Positions 60,253-64,000 of a stretch of DNA of 64,000 nucleotides are shown piece after piece. Origin of the DNA: CAYVRJ01 sp964453645 (GTDB taxonomy: Bacteria; Bacillota; Clostridia; Christensenellales; JAWKQI01). Within the stretch, counting starts at the first letter, position 1, and every line of letters begins with the position of its first letter. Under the pieces are notes generated by a model. The model was not told the origin of the DNA. It saw only the letters and a list, made by a program, of their open reading frames with translations, and made no database searches. A program made the translations under genes and the position numbers. The stretch spans positions 62,001 to 126,000 of the forward strand of contig CAYVRJ010000002.1 of the NCBI GenBank assembly GCA_964453645.1, written 5' to 3'.

Positions 60253-61484
60253 TCACCTCTTAGTTTGTTAAACACGATGCCCGCATTGTGTCCGCCAAAT
60301 CCAAAGGACAGGGACATAGCTGCATCTATTTCACATTTGCGGCATACGTTGGGCACATAATCCAAATCACAATCAGGGTCTTTTTCCTTATAACCGACGG
60401 TTGGAGGTACAATACCCGTTTCAATGGTTTTAATAGCAGCAATGGCTTCGATTCCACCTGCTCCGCCCAGCATATGACCTGTCATTGATTTTGTGGAGCT
60501 AATGGGCGTTTTATACGCCTGTTCCTTAAAAGCCAGTTTAATAGCCAAAGATTCAATTTTATCGTTTAATGGGGTGGAGGTGCCGTGGGCGTTGATGTAC
60601 AACTTCTCACTGGGCACAACACCCGATTCCTCTATCGCCAACTCAATGGTACGGGTTCCGCCCACTGCTTCGGGATGAGGTGCTGTAATGTGGTGGGCGT
60701 CGCAGGTGTTGCCATAACCGGATATTTCACAGTATATCTTGGCTCCCCGCTTCACAGCGTGTTCATACTCTTCCAACACGATGATACCCGAACCCTCTCC
60801 GATGACAAACCCATTTCTTCTCGCATCAAAGGGAATGGATGCGTTATCCACATCGTTGGTGGTGCACAGTGCCATACAATTGGTGAACCCGCCAACAGAC
60901 AGCGGATTGATGGTGGCTTCTGCACCACCCGTGATGATGGCGTCTGCATACCCGTGTTTAATGGCACGGAAAGCCTCTCCAATGGAGTTGGTTGCCGTTG
61001 CACAAGCAGTAACAACAGGCAGGCAAACCCCCTGGGCGTTATACTTAATGGCAATAAGTGCACTGGCAATATTGCTGATCATCATGGGGATGAAAAAGGG
61101 AGAAATACGGTGTGGCCCTTGTTCCAGCATTTTTTTTGTCTCGTCCACAAAGGTGTACATACCGCCAATACCCGAACCCACGTATACACCAAATCGATCG
61201 GGGGATACGTTGCCAACAATTCCGCTCTCCTCCACCGCTTGAGTTGCGGCAGCCAATGCGTATTGGGCATAGAGATCGGTTTTTCTTACATCACGTTTTT
61301 CCATATACAGCGTTGGATCAAAATCCTTCACCTCTGCTGCAATTTTTACTTTCATGTTGGATGCATCGAACTTTGTTATTTCAGCAAAACCGTGTTTGCC
61401 GTCGATTGCATTTTTAAAAAAAGTATTCACATCGTTGCCGATGGGCGAAATCGCCCCCAGCCCCGTTACTACAACTCGTTTCAT
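60249..61484 (-). CDS. fabF: Beta-ketoacyl-ACP synthase II
   Basis: Elongating condensing enzyme, 411 residues. The catalytic triad is visible: C161 in V-T-A-C-A-T-A-T-N, and histidines in N-A-H-G-T-S-T-P-L-N-D and K-S-M-T-G-H-M-L-G-G-A-G. The gatekeeper F-G-F-G-G-H-N region stands at the C-terminus. Between fabG and accB. Confidence 0.98.
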   Translation of the reverse strand: MKRVVVTGLGAISPIGNDVNTFFKNAIDGKHGFAEITKFDASNMKVKIAAEVKDFDPTLYMEKRDVRKTDLYAQYALAAATQAVEESGIVGNVSPDRFGVYVGSGIGGMYTFVDETKKMLEQGPHRISPFFIPMMISNIASALIAIKYNAQGVCLPVVTACATATNSIGEAFRAIKHGYADAIITGGAEATINPLSVGGFTNCMALCTTNDVDNASIPFDARRNGFVIGEGSGIIVLEEYEHAVKRGAKIYCEISGYGNTCDAHHITAPHPEAVGGTRTIELAIEESGVVPSEKLYINAHGTSTPLNDKIESLAIKLAFKEQAYKTPISSTKSMTGHMLGGAGGIEAIAAIKTIETGIVPPTVGYKEKDPDCDLDYVPNVCRKCEIDAAMSLSFGFGGHNAGIVFNKLRGE

Positions 61485-61500
61485 ACATTCTCCGTTTTAA

Positions 61501-62244
61501 TTAAATACATAGTCCTCCGTCCACTTTAATCACCTCTCCAGTGATGTAGGACGCTTTATCCGATGCAAGGAATACGGCCAGTGAAGCAACTTCTTCGGGG
61601 TTACCCATGCGCTTGAGCGGAACGGACGTTTGAATATAGTCCGAAATGCCCTGGGGCAGATGTGCCGTCATATCTGTTTTGATAAATCCGGGAGCAATGG
61701 CGTTGCAAGTGACATTTCTTGAAGAAAGCTCCTTTGCAACGGTTTTTGTCAAACCAATCATGCCCGCTTTTGCAGCGGAATAGTTAACCTGGCCGGGGTT
61801 ACCCATAATGCCGCTCACCGAAGTGATGTTAATCACCCGTCCGCAGCCCGACTTCATCAAATACTTGCACAAGTGTTTCACAAAGTTAAAGGAACCCTTT
61901 AGGTTAATGTCCACAACGTCGTCGAAGTCGCTCTCGCTCATGCGGAGCAATAGATTGTCTTTTGTTATCCCTGCATTGTTGATCAGAATATCTACAGTCG
62001 AAAAATCACTTATAATATAATTGCAAATTTGCTTTGACTGTTCAAAATCTGCCACATTACACTGATAACATTTGGCAACTACGCCCCACTCCTTCGCTGC
62101 AACGTCACACACCTCCATGGCCTTTTGCTCGTTGCCCGAAAATATAATGGCAATGTTTGCACCGTTCTTTGCAAACTCCAGCGCAATTTCTCTGCCGATC
62201 CCCCGGCTTCCGCCTGTAATCACTGCCGTTTTTCCCTTTAGCAT
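61501..62244 (-). CDS. fabG: 3-oxoacyl-ACP reductase
   Basis: NADPH-dependent short-chain reductase of 247 residues. Cofactor loop T-G-G-S-R-G-I-G, N-N-A-G at 89-92, and catalytic S142, Y155 and K159 in the order expected for FabG. C-terminal G-E-V-I-K-V-D-G-G. Between fabK and fabF. Confidence 0.97.
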   Translation of the reverse strand: MLKGKTAVITGGSRGIGREIALEFAKNGANIAIIFSGNEQKAMEVCDVAAKEWGVVAKCYQCNVADFEQSKQICNYIISDFSTVDILINNAGITKDNLLLRMSESDFDDVVDINLKGSFNFVKHLCKYLMKSGCGRVINITSVSGIMGNPGQVNYSAAKAGMIGLTKTVAKELSSRNVTCNAIAPGFIKTDMTAHLPQGISDYIQTSVPLKRMGNPEEVASLAVFLASDKASYITGEVIKVDGGLCI

Positions 62245-62255
62245 CTATACCTCTC

Positions 62256-63200
62256 TTACTTTACCCACTGATTTGCCTTGGATAAAATCCCTTCGGCCTC
62301 AGCAAACATCTCAAGAATTATTTCCTTGGAAGACTGTTCCTTATTGATAAGACCAGATATCTGCCCTGCCATGAAACAACCTTTTTTGTCGTCTCCGTCA
62401 ACCGCAGCTTTTAGTGCACCTTCTCCAAACTTTTCAAGCTCTTCGTTGGATATGGAACTGTCGTATTCCTTGGCAAAAAACTCTTTGGAAAAAGGAGATT
62501 TTAGTGCACGAACCGGGTGGCCCAAACGCTTTCCCGTAGCAATGGTGTCGATATCCTTGGCCTTTAACACCCGATCTTTATACTCCCGGGAAATACAGCA
62601 CTCGTTTGCAAGCAAGAATCTGGTTCCCACTTGTACGCCCACTGCGCCCAGCATCAATGCTGCTGCAATGCCACGGCCATCGGCTATGCCCCCCGCCGCA
62701 ATGACAGGTATTTTTACACTGTCGCACACTTGGGGAATGAGAGTCATGGTGGTCAGATCGCCCACGTGTCCTCCCGATTCACCGCCCTCGGCGATTACGG
62801 CACAGGCGCCACAGCGCTCCACCAATTTAGCAACACCAGTGGACGGAACAACGGGGATGACTTTAATGCCTGCACCCAGCCATTCCTTCATAAACCGGGC
62901 AGGGTTTCCCGCACCGGTGGTGACAACGCTCACCCGTTCATGGGCCACAAGTTTAGCAACTTCTTCCACATGGGGGCTCATGAGCATGATGTTCACTCCA
63001 AATGGTTTGTCGGTCAAAGCTCTTGCCTTGCTGATTTCGCTCTGTACCACTTCTGCCGGTGCATTTCCCGCAGCAATGATACCCAGCCCTCCGGCGTTGG
63101 ACACAGATGCAGCCAAAACTGCATTTGCGATCCAAGCCATACCTCCCTGGAAAATGGGATACTCAATGTTTACAATTTCACAAATTGGCGTCTTAATCAT
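62256..63200 (-). CDS. fabK: Enoyl-ACP reductase II (FMN-dependent)
   Basis: Reduces enoyl-ACP in the last step of each elongation round. 314 residues, TIM-barrel FMN enzyme related to nitronate monooxygenases; start Y-P-I-F-Q-G-G-M-A-W-I, then N-A-G-G-L-G-I-I-A-A-G-N, and E-G-G-E-S-G-G-H and A-A-G-G-I-A-D-G-R-G in the FMN site. The context makes it FabK and not a nitronate enzyme. FabK replaces the triclosan-sensitive FabI, so this organism may not depend on FabI. Confidence 0.95.
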   Translation of the reverse strand: MIKTPICEIVNIEYPIFQGGMAWIANAVLAASVSNAGGLGIIAAGNAPAEVVQSEISKARALTDKPFGVNIMLMSPHVEEVAKLVAHERVSVVTTGAGNPARFMKEWLGAGIKVIPVVPSTGVAKLVERCGACAVIAEGGESGGHVGDLTTMTLIPQVCDSVKIPVIAAGGIADGRGIAAALMLGAVGVQVGTRFLLANECCISREYKDRVLKAKDIDTIATGKRLGHPVRALKSPFSKEFFAKEYDSSISNEELEKFGEGALKAAVDGDDKKGCFMAGQISGLINKEQSSKEIILEMFAEAEGILSKANQWVK

Positions 63201-63219
63201 AGATTAACGATCCTCTTAC

Positions 63220-63435
63220 TTAGGATGCACTTTCGATGATCTTTTGCAAATCGCCAACCGTTTTGATCGCCTCTGTCACTTCAATAGAAACGCCAAATTC
63301 TTCTTCCAAATTCATAACTAGTTCAACCACATCAAGAGAGTCCAACTTGAGTTCGTCGAAGGTGGTTTCGGCGGTGATGGTGAGGCCATCTTCTTCCCTG
63401 TAGTCCTTTAATACTTGGATTATTTTTTCTAACAT
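63220..63435 (-). CDS. acpP: Acyl carrier protein
   Basis: Small acidic carrier of 71 residues. Phosphopantetheine serine S33 in L-D-S-L-D-V-V-E-L-V. GGAGG lies six bases before the ATG. Between fabH and fabK in the FAS operon. Confidence 0.97.
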   Translation of the reverse strand: MLEKIIQVLKDYREEDGLTITAETTFDELKLDSLDVVELVMNLEEEFGVSIEVTEAIKTVGDLQKIIESAS

Positions 63436-63474
63436 ATGATTCCTCCAAAAGTTTAAATTTATATCAACGGGTTT

Positions 63475-64000
63475 TTATGCCCAGTCGATAACGCAAGTGC
63501 CGGAGGTCAACCCTCCGCCAAAGGCCATGAGCATGATTCGCTGGCCAGTGTGTAATCGCCCCTCTGTGCTCATTTCATCCAAAAGGATGGGAATGGAAGC
63601 ACAGGATGTATTCCCATATTTGTGAATATTGATGGGAAATTTTTCTTCGGGTAGTTTTAATCTGGTACGGGCAGAATCGATGATGCGTTTGTTTGCCTGA
63701 TGTAACAGATAATAATCGATGTCGGCAGAAGAGATTCCCAAGGTTTCAAATGCAAGTTTACTCTCCTTTTCAACCATAGATACCGCAAACTTAAAGACAT
63801 CCTGTCCGTTCATGTATAAATAATACTCTGGAGCATTTTCTTTTGTGTTTCCAAAGGGTGTGCTTTGATAGTGGGTATTTAGAAAAATTGGCTGGGTATT
63901 TCCCTCCGCAGTTACGTGAATGTATTTTAATGCATCCCCCTTAGTGACAACACATGCCCCTGCCCCATCGCCAAATAAAACGCAAGTTCTTCGATCGCTC
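63475..64000 (-). CDS. fabH: Beta-ketoacyl-ACP synthase III, C-terminal part (cut by window end)
   Basis: The frame stays open to the window end, so only the last 174 or so residues are present. D-R-R-T-C-V-L-F-G-D-G-A-G-A-C is the conserved mid-protein loop, L-L-H-Q-A-N holds the catalytic histidine and Y-G-N-T-S-C-A-S the asparagine of the Cys-His-Asn triad; the cysteine lies beyond the edge. FabH starts the chain from acetyl-CoA and malonyl-ACP. It is upstream of acpP, usual for this operon. Confidence 0.96.
   Translation of the reverse strand, partial: SDRRTCVLFGDGAGACVVTKGDALKYIHVTAEGNTQPIFLNTHYQSTPFGNTKENAPEYYLYMNGQDVFKFAVSMVEKESKLAFETLGISSADIDYYLLHQANKRIIDSARTRLKLPEEKFPINIHKYGNTSCASIPILLDEMSTEGRLHTGQRIMLMAFGGGLTSGTCVIDWA

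Noticed and set aside
60585..61529. Open frame of 314 codons on the plus strand opposite fabF
   Set aside because: It lies fully over the well-recognised fabF gene, has no family resemblance and no ribosome site; such frames arise from codon bias in strong genes.
62256..63200. Nitronate monooxygenase
   Set aside because: Fold is the same, but position between acpP and fabG in a complete fatty acid operon makes FabK far more likely.
62278..63207. Open frame of 309 codons on the plus strand opposite fabK
   Set aside because: Mirror frame of fabK, Ser/Pro-rich composition typical of antisense shadows, no start signal.

Overview
The window reads as the chromosome of a low-to-moderate GC Bacillota bacterium, most likely a member of the Clostridia. 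The evidence is a perfect CIRCE operator in front of groES-groEL, a TRAP (MtrB) protein, FabK as the enoyl-ACP reductase, YesM/YesN signalling proteins, Shine-Dalgarno sites of the GGAGG type almost everywhere, and the Gram-positive gene order yicC-remA-gmk-rpoZ-coaBC-priA-def-fmt-rsmB-rlmN-stp-prkC-rsgA-rpe-thiN. I saw no prophage, insertion sequence, CRISPR array or rRNA. Most of the window is core genome with a few accessory pockets.

Layout. 1-626 (minus): thioredoxin-like protein and the first codons of a further gene. 755-6246 (plus): an overlapping four-gene signalling operon (YesN-type regulator, YesM-type kinase, membrane-anchored fragment of a sugar-binding protein, and a GH2-like protein that appears to lack both catalytic glutamates). 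6271-8734: ECF sigma factor, then a DUF4349 lipoprotein and a SIMPL lipoprotein behind an ECF-type promoter. 8835-12353: pyruvate kinase, then groEL and groES on the minus strand. 12472-18022: a RelE-type toxin-antitoxin pair overlapping dnaE, then mtrB, pfkA and a thioesterase. 18165-34182: Asp23-family protein, FakA and the long housekeeping run to thiN and yajC. 34230-37843: a membrane protein, a regulatory intergenic region (consensus promoter, immediate terminator, four DnaA-box-like sites), a divergent ftsA, ftsZ and a chagasin-like inhibitor. 37840-42229 (minus): a GyrA/ParC and GyrB/ParE pair. 42371-46455: membrane protein, NagZ-like GH3 lipoprotein, DUF1846 protein, NagB. 46552-53552: MATE transporter, DUF368 protein with an ABC exporter, and an amino-acid ABC importer. 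53641-55447: tRNA-Ala, tRNA-Leu, rnhA, proC, tRNA-Trp. 55591-64000 (minus): a type II fatty acid synthesis operon from fabH (cut by the window end) to accA, with a DegV/FakB protein translationally coupled at its end.

How the parts work together. Glycolysis (pfkA, pyk), chaperonin, replication (dnaE, priA, topoisomerase), division (ftsA/Z), translation factors and protein maturation (def, fmt, rsmB, rlmN) and Ser/Thr phosphorylation (stp/prkC) are standard. Fatty acid metabolism is represented twice: de novo synthesis (acc/fab) and the FakA/DegV route that activates exogenous fatty acids. NagZ-like GH3 plus NagB suggests amino-sugar or cell-wall recycling. The parts most likely to hold new biology are the 755-6246 signalling operon with its pseudo-glycosidase, the ECF/DUF4349/SIMPL cluster, and the control region upstream of ftsA/ftsZ. 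Start codons were chosen by Shine-Dalgarno spacing and family alignment from memory; no database search was possible.
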